Source: Quadrisphaera sp. DSM 44207
Lineage (GTDB): Bacteria > Actinomycetota > Actinomycetes > Actinomycetales > Quadrisphaeraceae
Direction of reading: 5' to 3'
Assembly: GCF_900101335.1 (NCBI RefSeq)
Contig: NZ_FNKA01000002.1
Location: 682,001 to 746,000 of the forward strand
DNA: 64,000 bases
Position numbers and translations under genes: made by a program. This document shows, in pieces, positions 19,137-26,563 of the stretch. How positions within the stretch are numbered: position 1 is the stretch's first letter; every line of letters starts with the position of its first letter. Under the pieces are notes generated by a model. It had not been told where the DNA came from. It made no database searches and saw only the letters and a program-made list of their open reading frames with translations.

Positions 19137-20914
19137 TGCACGCCTTCACCGTCTGGGCCCCCGCGGCCTCCCGCGTCGACCTCGACGTCCACCTGAGCAC
19201 CGGCGACCCGGGAGCGGACCCGCAGGTGCGCACCGCGCCGATGGAGCGCGGCGAGGGCGGCTGGTGGCGCCTGGAGGTCCCGGACGCCGGGCACGGCACC
19301 GACTACGCGTTCCGCCTCGACGGCGGCGACCCGCTGCCCGACCCGCGCAGCGCCTGGCAGCCGCACGACGTGCACGGGCCCAGCCGCCTCTTCGACGCCT
19401 CTCGGCACGCGTGGTCGGACGGCGCCTGGGCGGGGCGGGACGCGCGCGGCGCCGTCGTCTACGAGCTGCACGTGGGCACCTTCACGCCCGAGGGCACCCT
19501 GGCCGCCGCCCGCGCCCGCCTGGACCACCTCGTCGACCTCGGCGTCGAGGTGGTCGAGCTCATGCCCGTGGCCGCCTTCCCCGGGCGGTGGGGCTGGGGC
19601 TACGACGGGGTGGACCTGTACGCCGTGCACGACCCCTACGGCGGGCCGGCGGCGCTGCAGTCCTTCGTCGACGACGCGCACGCGCGCGGCCTGGCCGTCG
19701 CCCTCGACGTCGTCTACAACCACCTCGGCCCGTCCGGGAACCACCTGCACGCCTTCGGCCCGTACTTCACCGACAAGCACTCCACGCCCTGGGGGCAGGC
19801 GGTCAACCTCGACGACACCGGCTCGCACGAGGTGCGCCGGTTCCTCGTCGACAACGCGCTGCGCTGGTTCCGCGACTTCCACGTCGACGCGCTGCGCCTG
19901 GACGCCGTCCACGCCCTCGTCGACACCTCCCCCACGCACCTGCTGGCGCAGCTGTCCACCGAGGTCGCGCAGCTCTCCCGCGAGCTGGGCCGCCCGCTGT
20001 CGCTGATCGCCGAGAGCGACCTGAACGACCCGAGGACGGTCGAGCCCGTCGAGGCGGGCGGGTGCGGGATGACGGCGCAGTGGGCCGACGACGTCCACCA
20101 CGCGCTGCACGCGCTGCTCACCGGCGAGCGCCAGGGGTACTACGCCGACTTCGGGAGCCTGTCGGGAATGGCGAGGACCCTGCAGGAGGTGTTCCTGCAC
20201 GCCGGGACGTACTCGTCGTTCCGGGGCGAGGTGTGGGGCGCGCCGGTGGACCGCGCCCGCCACCGCGGCGGGGCCTTCGTCGTCTGCAGCACCGACCACG
20301 ACCAGGTGGGCAACCGCGCCACCGGCGACCGGCCCAGCGCCACCCTGGACGACGGGCAGCTGGCGGTCGCCGCGGCGCTGGTGCTGACGAGCCCCTTCAC
20401 GCCGATGGTGTTCATGGGCGAGGAGTGGGGCGCGCGCACGCCGTGGCAGTTCTTCACCGACCACGACCCCGAGCTCGGCAAGCTCGTCAGCGAGGGCCGG
20501 CGGCGGGAGTTCGCCGAGCACGGGTGGGACGCCGAGGAGGTGCCGGACCCGCAGGCGGAGTCCACGCGCGACGCGTCCGTGCTCGACTGGTCCGAGCCCG
20601 GCTCGCAGCGCGGGGCGCGCCTGCTGGCCTGGCACCGGGACCTGACGGCGCTGCGCCGGGCCGAGGCGGACCTGCGCGACGACCGGCTCGACCGGGTCTC
20701 GGTCGCGCACGCCGAGGACGCATCGGACTCCCCGTGGCTGGTCGTGGTGCGCGGGGGCCTGCGGGTGGTAGTCAACCTCGCGGCGTCCGAGCAGGCGGTG
20801 CCGGTGGCGGGCCTGGGCGCGGGCGGGCGGGTGCTGCTGGCCTGGGACGGCGCCGCCGTCGCCGAGGGGTCGGTGACCCTGCCGGGCCACGCGGTGGCCG
20901 TCGTGCGCGCCTGA
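19136..20914 (+). CDS. treZ: Maltooligosyl trehalose trehalohydrolase TreZ
   Basis: A 592-residue GH13 enzyme that releases trehalose from maltooligosyl trehalose made by TreY. It has the N-terminal beta-sandwich (FTVWAPAASRVDL), the barrel with D256 (LRLDAVHAL), E293 (LIAESDL) and D387 (STDHDQVGN), and the substrate-binding motif around FMGEEWGA. Length is normal. ATG 19136 overlaps the def stop by one base. It closes the glgX-treY-def-treZ operon; a long hairpin begins 30 nt after the stop. Confidence 0.96.
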   Translation: MHAFTVWAPAASRVDLDVHLSTGDPGADPQVRTAPMERGEGGWWRLEVPDAGHGTDYAFRLDGGDPLPDPRSAWQPHDVHGPSRLFDASRHAWSDGAWAGRDARGAVVYELHVGTFTPEGTLAAARARLDHLVDLGVEVVELMPVAAFPGRWGWGYDGVDLYAVHDPYGGPAALQSFVDDAHARGLAVALDVVYNHLGPSGNHLHAFGPYFTDKHSTPWGQAVNLDDTGSHEVRRFLVDNALRWFRDFHVDALRLDAVHALVDTSPTHLLAQLSTEVAQLSRELGRPLSLIAESDLNDPRTVEPVEAGGCGMTAQWADDVHHALHALLTGERQGYYADFGSLSGMARTLQEVFLHAGTYSSFRGEVWGAPVDRARHRGGAFVVCSTDHDQVGNRATGDRPSATLDDGQLAVAAALVLTSPFTPMVFMGEEWGARTPWQFFTDHDPELGKLVSEGRRREFAEHGWDAEEVPDPQAESTRDASVLDWSEPGSQRGARLLAWHRDLTALRRAEADLRDDRLDRVSVAHAEDASDSPWLVVVRGGLRVVVNLAASEQAVPVAGLGAGGRVLLAWDGAAVAEGSVTLPGHAVAVVRA

Positions 20915-20943
20915 GCGGCGGCCCCTCGGGCGCCAGGGCGCCG

Positions 20944-21000
20944 CGAGGTGTCACGAGCGGGGCTCTGGCAGGCGCTCAGAGCCCCGCTCGTGACACCTCG
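20944..21000. terminator. Long perfect hairpin, left flank of the DUF559 gene
   Basis: Arms 20944-20966 and 20978-21000 form a perfect 23-bp stem with an 11-nt loop; the arm begins CGAGGTGTCACGAGCGGGG. It can terminate the trehalose operon. A second hairpin with the same arm sequence, the same loop length and only a few differences lies at 21961-22015, right after the next gene, so this is a repeat family and not a chance terminator. Confidence 0.85.
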
Positions 21001-21056
21001 GTGCGGCCTGTGGACGGCGTCGGCGCGCTCCCGTCGCCGGGCAGCAGTCTGCCGGG

Positions 21057-21962
21057 GTGCCGCCGCCCCGTCCCCTGCCGCTCGAGCTGCGAGGCCGCCC
21101 GTTCACGGTGCTGGAGGCCCTGCAGCTCGGGATGACCCGAGACCAGCTGCGCGGGCCCCACCTGCGAGCACCGCACCGCGGCGTGCGGGTGCCCGCCGCC
21201 CTGCCGGACACCCTCCGCGTGCGGTGCGCAGCGGCTCGTCTGGTGCTGCCCGAGGCCGCCGCGGTCAGCGGGCCCACGGGCGTCGCGCTGTGGGGCCTGC
21301 CGCAGCCGCTGGGAGCCCCGGACGTCCTCGAGGGACCGCTGCACGTCGTCGTGCCGCCGCCGCGGCGCGCGCCGCGCCTGCCGGACGTCGAGGCGGCGCA
21401 GTCGCGGTTCGCTCCGAGCAGGCTGACCCGCAGGGGCCTGCCCGTGCTCCACCCGGTGCACCTCTGGTGCGACCTGGCACCGGACCTCCCGCTCGACGAC
21501 GCCGTCGCGCTGGGGGACGCCGTGCGCCGCAGGTGGGCGCGTGCTGAGGCCTTGACCGAGGCCGTGCGCTCCCGCGAGGGGCAGCGGGGCGCCGAGCAGC
21601 TGCGCCGCGTGCTGGCCCTCGTGCGCCATCCGGTCGACTCGGCGATGGAGACCCTGGCCCGCCTGCAGCTCACCCGCGCCGGGCTGCCAGAGCCGGTGTG
21701 CGGGCGCGACGTCGTGGTGGACGGCGCGTGGGTCGCGCGGCCGGACCTCAGCTGGCCCGAGGTGCGCGTCGCGGTCGAGCACGACGGGGACCACCACCGC
21801 ACCGACCCCCACCAGTGGCGCAGCGACGTGCGGCGCAAGCAGCTGCTCGAGGCGTGCGGGTGGCGCGTCGTGGTCCTGACGGCCGACGACCTGCTGCGCC
21901 GTCCCGAGCAGACCGCGGCCCTGGTCGCCAGCGCGCTGCGCGAGCGCGGGCTGCGCTGGTGA
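21057..21962 (+). CDS. DUF559 endonuclease-like protein with AbiEi-like N-terminus
   Basis: A 301-residue protein. The C-terminal part (about 205-295) reads as a DUF559/Vsr-like PD-(D/E)XK nuclease fold: a Glu in SAMETLARLQL, then RPDLSWPEVRVAVEHDG with the acidic pair, and DHHRTD, followed by the RVVVLTADDLL strand. The N-terminal half resembles the winged-helix and linker of AbiEi-type antitoxin-domain proteins (RDQLRGPHLRAPHRGVRVP). Such genes occur in several copies in many actinobacteria and have no proven role. No toxin partner is adjacent. GTG 21057 has CAGTCT 6 nt upstream (leaderless). Its stop codon lies inside the right-hand hairpin, and a near-identical hairpin lies upstream. Confidence 0.78.
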   Translation: MPPPRPLPLELRGRPFTVLEALQLGMTRDQLRGPHLRAPHRGVRVPAALPDTLRVRCAAARLVLPEAAAVSGPTGVALWGLPQPLGAPDVLEGPLHVVVPPPRRAPRLPDVEAAQSRFAPSRLTRRGLPVLHPVHLWCDLAPDLPLDDAVALGDAVRRRWARAEALTEAVRSREGQRGAEQLRRVLALVRHPVDSAMETLARLQLTRAGLPEPVCGRDVVVDGAWVARPDLSWPEVRVAVEHDGDHHRTDPHQWRSDVRRKQLLEACGWRVVVLTADDLLRRPEQTAALVASALRERGLRW

Positions 21963-22015
21963 GGTGTCACGGGTGGGGCTCCAGCAGGGCACCGGAGCCC
22001 CGGTCGTGACACCTC
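21961..22015. terminator. Long hairpin, right flank of the DUF559 gene
   Basis: Arms 21961-21982 and 21994-22015 form a 22-bp stem with three central mismatches and an 11-nt loop. Both ends read GAGGTGTCACG, as in the hairpin at 20944. It overlaps the stop codon of the DUF559 gene and separates it from the convergent zapE. Confidence 0.85.
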
Positions 22016-22065
22016 ACCGCGAACGCCGACCGCTGCCGCGCGCTGACCGGCCGGACGGCGGCGCG

Positions 22066-23124
22066 TCAGGGGGTGGGGGCGCCCTCGCGGGCCAGCGCGG
22101 TCAGGCGCGAGACCGCCCGGTAGTACTTCTTGCGGTAGCCGCCGCGCAGCAGCTCCGCGGGGAAGAGCCGGTCCAGCGGGACGCCGCTGGTGACGAGCGG
22201 CAGGTCGCGGTCGTACATGCGGTCGGCGAGGACGACGACGCGCAGGGCCACGCTCTGGTCCGCGACCGGCGCGACGCCGCGCCAGTGCACCGCGCGCACC
22301 CCGTCGAGCAGCGCGCCGTACCGGCTGGGGTGCACGGCGGCCAGGTGCGCGGTCAGCGCGGGGAAGTCGTCGAGGACGGCGCCCTCGCCCGCGGCGGCCG
22401 CGCGCTCGGCGACGGCGGCGTCGTCCAGGGGCGGCGGCGGGTCGGGCAGTCCGCGGTGGCGGTAGTCCTGCCCGTCGACGCGCACGACGTCGAACTGCTC
22501 GGAGACCGCCTGGATCTCGCGCAGGAAGTCGTCCGCGGCGAAGCGGCCCTCGCCGAGGGCCTCGGGCAGGGTGTTGGAGGTGGCGGCCAGGTGCGTGCCG
22601 GCGTCCGCCAGCTCGCGCAGCAGGCGGGCCATGAGCACCGTGTCGCCCGGGTCGTCGAGCTCGAACTCGTCGATGCACACGAGCCGGTGGCGCGAGAGCG
22701 CCTCGACGGCCGGGCGGAAGCCCAGGGCGCCGACGAGGTTGGTGTACTCCACGAACGTGCCGAAGGCGCCCGTGCGGCCCGGCTGCGCGGCGACCGCGTG
22801 CCACAGGGAGGCGAGCAGGTGCGTCTTGCCGACGCCGAACCCGCCGTCGAGGTACACGCCCGCGCGGCCGGCCGGCGCGCTGGAGCGGCGCCCGCCGAAC
22901 AGGGCCCGCAGGCCGCCGCCGCGCCCGGCGCCGTCGCCGGCCACCCGCCCGGCGAGGCCCCGCAGCGCCTGCACGGCCGCCGCCTGGGACGGCTGCGCCG
23001 GGTCGGGCCGGTAGCTGTCGAAGGAGACCCCGGCGAAGTGCGGCGGCGGCACGAGGTCGGCCAGCAGCCGCTGCGCGTCGGGGCGGGGGTCGCGGTCCAC
23101 CAGGTGCTGCACGGAGCCGCTCAC
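22066..23124 (-). CDS. zapE: AFG1-like ATPase / cell division protein ZapE
   Basis: A 352-residue P-loop ATPase of the AFG1/LACE1 family. Walker A is GGFGVGKTH (around residues 94-102) and Walker B LVCIDEFEL (D152, E153); the family ending GYRKKYYRAVSRL is present. In E. coli ZapE acts at the Z-ring during late division; in actinobacteria the role is not established. The stretch DGAGRGGGLRALFGG before Walker A is a low-complexity insert. GTG 23124 is preceded on the minus strand by TAGGCT at 8 nt. It is convergent with the DUF559 gene and divergent from the rhodanese unit. Confidence 0.9.
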   Translation of the reverse strand: MSGSVQHLVDRDPRPDAQRLLADLVPPPHFAGVSFDSYRPDPAQPSQAAAVQALRGLAGRVAGDGAGRGGGLRALFGGRRSSAPAGRAGVYLDGGFGVGKTHLLASLWHAVAAQPGRTGAFGTFVEYTNLVGALGFRPAVEALSRHRLVCIDEFELDDPGDTVLMARLLRELADAGTHLAATSNTLPEALGEGRFAADDFLREIQAVSEQFDVVRVDGQDYRHRGLPDPPPPLDDAAVAERAAAAGEGAVLDDFPALTAHLAAVHPSRYGALLDGVRAVHWRGVAPVADQSVALRVVVLADRMYDRDLPLVTSGVPLDRLFPAELLRGGYRKKYYRAVSRLTALAREGAPTP

Positions 23125-23194
23125 GGAGGTCGAGCCTAGGTCAGCCCTCGCGGCGCGGCGGCGCGCGGGGGCGTGCTCTAGGGTCGCCACCACC

Positions 23195-23269
23195 ATGGCG
23201 GGCCACTTCCACGCAGCGCGGCGGCGACACGTCGACCTGCGGCGCACCGCCGGCGGCTCCTGTCCCTGA
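23195..23269 (+). CDS. Short leader peptide of the actinobacterial sulfur-gene type
   Basis: A 24-codon reading frame starting at ATG 23195 that ends [15 protein letters not shown] and stops at TGA 23269. The RRH-(I/V)-DL-x-R-x-A-x-x-x-C core is the pattern of the short leader peptides found ahead of sulfur-assimilation and sulfur-transfer genes in many actinobacteria, where a cysteine codon near the end is thought to sense Cys-tRNA supply and control the downstream operon by attenuation. The single Cys codon is third from the end including the stop. It lies 116 nt upstream of the rhodanese-sufE pair, which fits. CCACC precedes the ATG; no strong Shine-Dalgarno. A GC-rich segment at about 23318-23338 can form a hairpin before the rhodanese RBS. 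Confidence 0.75.
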   Translation: MAGHFHAARRRHVDLRRTAGGSCP

Positions 23270-23385
23270 GCCGTCCCCGAGCGGCGCCCGCCGCACCCCG
23301 ACGCCGCCGCGCTCCCGGGCCGGCGGCCCCGGACGACCGCAGCACTGCCCGGAACGACCGCGCCCCCGCCCGTGTTGGAGGAACC

Positions 23386-24285
23386 ATGCCGCTGCCCCTG
23401 GACGACGACCCCCGCTTCGCCGGCTACGCCCACCCCGAGCGCCTCGTCAGCACCGAGTGGCTCGCGCGCCACCTCGGCTCCGACGGCCTGGCCGTCGTCG
23501 AGAGCGACGAGGACGTGCTGCTGTACGAGACCGGGCACGTCCCGACCGCCGTCAAGGTCGACTGGCACACCGACCTCAACGACCCCGTCACGCGCGACTA
23601 CGTCGACGGCGAGGGCTTCGCGGCGCTGATGTCCTCGCGCGGCGTCTCCCGCGACGACACCGTGGTGATCTACGGCGACAAGAACAACTGGTGGGCCGCC
23701 TACGCCCTGTGGGTGTTCACCCTCTTCGGCCACGAGGACGTGCGCCTCCTCGACGGCGGCCGCGCCCGCTGGGAGGCCGAGGGGAGGGAGATGACGAGGG
23801 AGGTCCCCTCCCCCGCCCCGAGCGAGTACCCGGTGGTCCAGCGCGACGACTCCTCCGTGCGGGCCTTCCGGGACGACGTCCTCGCCTCCCTCGGCGGGCA
23901 GCTGGTCGACGTCCGCTCCCCCGAGGAGTACTCGGGCCAGCGCACCACGGCGCCGGCCTACCCGGAGGAGGGCGCCCTGCGCGCCGGGCACATCCCCACG
24001 GCGCAGAGCGTGCCGTGGGGCCGGGCCGTGGCCGAGGACGGCGGCTTCCGCCCCCGCGAGGAGCTGGAGGCGATCTACCAGGGCGAGAAGGGCCTCGAGC
24101 CGTCGGCGCCCACCATCGCCTACTGCCGCATCGGCGAGCGCTCCAGCCACACGTGGTTCGCGCTGAAGTACCTGCTCGGCTTCGACGACGTGCGCAACTA
24201 CGACGGCTCCTGGACGGAGTGGGGCAGCCTCGTGCGCGTGCCGATCGCGACCGGCCCGGAGCCGGGCAGCGCCCCCGGCCGCTGA
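23386..24285 (+). CDS. Thiosulfate/3-mercaptopyruvate sulfurtransferase (rhodanese, SseA/CysA type)
   Basis: A 299-residue protein made of two rhodanese domains; the C-terminal one carries the active loop Y-C247[10 protein letters not shown]. The enzyme passes sulfane sulfur from thiosulfate or mercaptopyruvate to thiophilic acceptors. The CRIGERS loop is the form common in the actinobacterial SseA/CysA2-like branch. ATG 23386 has GGAGG 8 nt upstream. It is followed after 82 nt by sufE and preceded by a Cys-containing leader peptide, so regulation by cysteine supply is likely. Confidence 0.93.
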   Translation: MPLPLDDDPRFAGYAHPERLVSTEWLARHLGSDGLAVVESDEDVLLYETGHVPTAVKVDWHTDLNDPVTRDYVDGEGFAALMSSRGVSRDDTVVIYGDKNNWWAAYALWVFTLFGHEDVRLLDGGRARWEAEGREMTREVPSPAPSEYPVVQRDDSSVRAFRDDVLASLGGQLVDVRSPEEYSGQRTTAPAYPEEGALRAGHIPTAQSVPWGRAVAEDGGFRPREELEAIYQGEKGLEPSAPTIAYCRIGERSSHTWFALKYLLGFDDVRNYDGSWTEWGSLVRVPIATGPEPGSAPGR

Positions 24286-24367
24286 GGAGGCCGCCGGCGC
24301 ACCCCGGCGGCTCCCACCGCACCGGGGCCCCGCGGCGGCCGCGGCCGGCGGGTGCACACTGGGCGGC

Positions 24368-24841
24368 ATGAGCCAGACCTCCACCGGTGGCGGCCCCTCG
24401 ACCGACGGGCTGCCACCGGCGCTGGCGGAGATCGTCGAGGACTTCACCTGCGTCGGCGAGCGCGAGCGGCTGCAGCTGCTGCTGGAGTTCAGCGAGGAGC
24501 TGCCGCCGCTGCCGCAGCGGTACGCCGACCACCCGGAGCTGCTCGAGCCGGTGCCCGAGTGCCAGTCGCCGGTCTTCCTCGTCACCGAGGTCGGGGACGA
24601 CGCGGCGTCGACGGTCCGCCTGTTCTTCTCCGCCCCGCGCGAGGCGCCGACCACCCGCGGCTTCGCCGGCATCCTGCGCGAGGGCCTGGACGGCCTGCCC
24701 GCGGCGCAGCTGCTCGCCACCCCGGACGACGTCAGCGCGCGCCTGGGCCTGGAGCGCGCCGTCAGCCCGCTGCGGCTGCGCGGCATGGCCGGCATGCTCG
24801 GGCGCATCAAGCGCCAGGTGCGCGAGCGCACCGGCGCCTGA
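24368..24841 (+). CDS. sufE: SufE-family sulfur acceptor
   Basis: A 157-residue SufE-like protein. The acceptor cysteine is C65 in the loop PECQSPVFLV, and the fold-closing TTRGFAGILREGLDG block is present. SufE takes persulfide sulfur from a cysteine desulfurase for Fe-S assembly; in actinobacteria a sseA-sufE pair is common and the partner may be the rhodanese. ATG 24368 has CACACT 7 nt upstream, so it may also have its own leaderless promoter. Confidence 0.92.
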   Translation: MSQTSTGGGPSTDGLPPALAEIVEDFTCVGERERLQLLLEFSEELPPLPQRYADHPELLEPVPECQSPVFLVTEVGDDAASTVRLFFSAPREAPTTRGFAGILREGLDGLPAAQLLATPDDVSARLGLERAVSPLRLRGMAGMLGRIKRQVRERTGA

Positions 24842-24874
24842 GCCGGCGTGCCGGTCCTGGGGTTGGATGGGCGC

Positions 24875-25081
24875 GTGCAGGAGCGCCGGGAGCAGCAGCG
24901 CCAGAACTGGAACCGCAACTACCCGTGGCTGTTCGTCGCCGCGGGCCTGCTCTTCGCGTGGTCGTCCTTCACCCAGCGCGGGGAGGTCGCGTTCTGGCCG
25001 CTGACCGTGCTGGTGGGCCTGGGCGTCGCCGCCTACGGCGGCTACCGGGTGCGCGAGCAGCGGCAGCCGCCGCGGCGCTAG
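24875..25081 (+). CDS. Small two-helix membrane protein
   Basis: A 68-residue protein with a charged N-terminus (QERREQQRQNWNRN) and two membrane segments (about residues 18-34 and 40-57 of this start), ending Arg/Pro-rich. No family recognised. GTG 24875 is preferred because TTGGAT lies 6 nt upstream, matching the leaderless pattern seen elsewhere; GTG 24848, in the same frame, would add nine residues. Confidence 0.6.
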   Translation: MQERREQQRQNWNRNYPWLFVAAGLLFAWSSFTQRGEVAFWPLTVLVGLGVAAYGGYRVREQRQPPRR

Positions 25082-25130
25082 GTGCCGCCCGTCCGCGGGC
25101 CCGTCGTCCCACGTCCTCAGGAGGTCAGCC

Positions 25131-25730
25131 GTGGTCAGCAGGGTGTTCCAGGGGCGGCGCGGGCGCGACCCGCGGCTGCCCCCCGGCCAGTACGACGTCG
25201 GCTCGTCCTTCCCCGTGCTCACCGCGGAGGCGACGCCCGACGTGCGCACGCAGACGTGGAGCTTCCGCGTCGACGGCTCCGTGCGCGCGCCGCGCAGCTG
25301 GACCTGGGACGAGCTGCGCGCCCTGCCCGAGGAGACCTGGCAGGGCGACATCCACTGCGTGACGACGTGGTCGAAGCTGGGCACGTCGTTCACGGGCGTC
25401 AGCCTCGACGTCCTGCTGGACGCCGTGGACGTCGCGCCGTCCGCCGCGCACGCGCTCGCCTGGTCGGTCAGCGGCTACACGACGAACCTGCCGCTGGAGG
25501 ACGTCACCGGCGGGCGGGCGTGGCTGGTGTGGGCCCACGAGGGGGAGCCGCTGAGCGCCGACCACGGCGGTCCCGTGCGCCTGCTCGTGCCGCACCTGTA
25601 CTTCTGGAAGAGCGCCAAGTGGGTCGGCGGGCTGCGCGTGCTGGACGCCGACTCCCCCGGCTTCTGGGAGACCCGCGGCTACCACCACCGCGGCGACCCG
25701 TGGCGCGAGCAGCGCTACGACGGTGACTGA
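25131..25730 (+). CDS. Molybdopterin-dependent oxidoreductase, sulfite oxidase family
   Basis: A 199-residue oxidoreductase molybdopterin-binding domain. The cysteine that would coordinate molybdenum is C76 in GDIHCVTTWS, and the strands GYTTNLPLEDV and VPHLYFWKSAKWVGGL are typical of the family. Length matches single-domain YedY-like/sulfite oxidase-like proteins without a heme or dimerisation domain, and no signal peptide is seen, so it should be cytoplasmic. GTG 25131 follows AGGAGG. It overlaps or abuts the flavin reductase gene, its likely electron partner. Confidence 0.92.
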   Translation: MVSRVFQGRRGRDPRLPPGQYDVGSSFPVLTAEATPDVRTQTWSFRVDGSVRAPRSWTWDELRALPEETWQGDIHCVTTWSKLGTSFTGVSLDVLLDAVDVAPSAAHALAWSVSGYTTNLPLEDVTGGRAWLVWAHEGEPLSADHGGPVRLLVPHLYFWKSAKWVGGLRVLDADSPGFWETRGYHHRGDPWREQRYDGD

Positions 25731-26535
25731 CGGGCTCCCGGCGCTCCCGGCACTCCCGGCGCTCCCGGCGCTCCCAGCGCTCCCGGGCCTGCCGGAGCTG
25801 CCGGCGATGAGCGGCCCCGCCCTGCGGCAGCCGCCCGTCGGCGGCGCGCGGCGCCCGTGGCAGCACTGCCGGGTCGTGGCCGTGCGCCCGGAGACCCCGC
25901 ACGCGCGCACCCTGCGCCTCGCCCTGCCGGTGTGGAACCCGCACGCGCCCGGCCAGCACTACGTCGTGCGGCTCACGGCCCCCGACGGCTACCGCGCCGA
26001 GCGCTCCTACAGCGTCGCCAGCCCACCCGAGGACGCCGGTCACATCGAGCTGACCGTCGAGCGCCTCGCCGACGGGGAGGTCTCCCCCCACCTGCACGAC
26101 GCGGTCGAGGTCGGCGACGAGCTGGAGGTGCGCGGCCCCTTCGGCGGCTGGTTCGTCTGGGACGGCGCGCGCCCCGCCGTCCTCGTCGGCGGCGGCTCGG
26201 GCGTGGTCCCGCTCATGGCGATGCTGCGCTCCCGGCGCGCCCGCGGCCTGGGCGTGCCGCTGCGGATGGTCGTCTCCGCCCGCAGCCTGGAGGACCTGCT
26301 CTACCGCGACGAGTACGGCGAAGAGACCACCGTGGTGCTCACGCGCGCCGTGCCCGCGGGGTGGCCGCGACCGCCCGGGCGCCTGAGCGCCGCGGACCTC
26401 GCGCTGGCCCTGCTGCCCGGCGCCACGGTGTACGTGTGCGGGTCCGCCGGCTTCGCGGGCACCGCCGAGCGGCTGCTGGCCGGCCTCGGCGTCGCGCCCG
26501 GCGACGTCCGCGTGGAGCGGTTCGGGCCCTCCTAG
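25723..26535 (+). CDS. FAD/NAD(P)-binding ferredoxin reductase-type protein
   Basis: A reductase with the FAD-binding motif RSYSVASP (near residue 93 from this start) and the NAD(P) site GGGSGVVPLMAML (near 155), ending in the conserved VYVCGSAGF and VRVERFGPS. It probably supplies electrons to, or takes them from, the molybdopterin protein just upstream. Two starts are possible: GTG 25723 (270 residues, overlapping the upstream stop by 8 nt), which makes a Leu-Pro-Ala repeat at the N-terminus, or ATG 25807 (242 residues), which leaves the repeat untranslated. The ATG start gives the usual family length. Confidence 0.88.
   Translation: MTDGLPALPALPALPALPALPGLPELPAMSGPALRQPPVGGARRPWQHCRVVAVRPETPHARTLRLALPVWNPHAPGQHYVVRLTAPDGYRAERSYSVASPPEDAGHIELTVERLADGEVSPHLHDAVEVGDELEVRGPFGGWFVWDGARPAVLVGGGSGVVPLMAMLRSRRARGLGVPLRMVVSARSLEDLLYRDEYGEETTVVLTRAVPAGWPRPPGRLSAADLALALLPGATVYVCGSAGFAGTAERLLAGLGVAPGDVRVERFGPS
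25735..25806. repeat. 9-bp tandem repeat at the reductase start
   Basis: Eight 9-bp units based on CTCCCGGCG; the first five differ by at most one base and the last three are degenerate. The unit length keeps the reading frame and would encode (Leu-Pro-Ala)n. The repeat ends exactly at ATG 25807. Copy number could vary between strains. Confidence 0.88.
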
Positions 26536-26563
26536 GCCGGCTGGCCCTGCTGGGGCCGGCCGC

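Noticed and set aside
21057-21962. The AbiEi-like gene as half of a toxin-antitoxin pair
   Set aside because: No AbiEii-type nucleotidyltransferase toxin is adjacent; neighbours are treZ and zapE.
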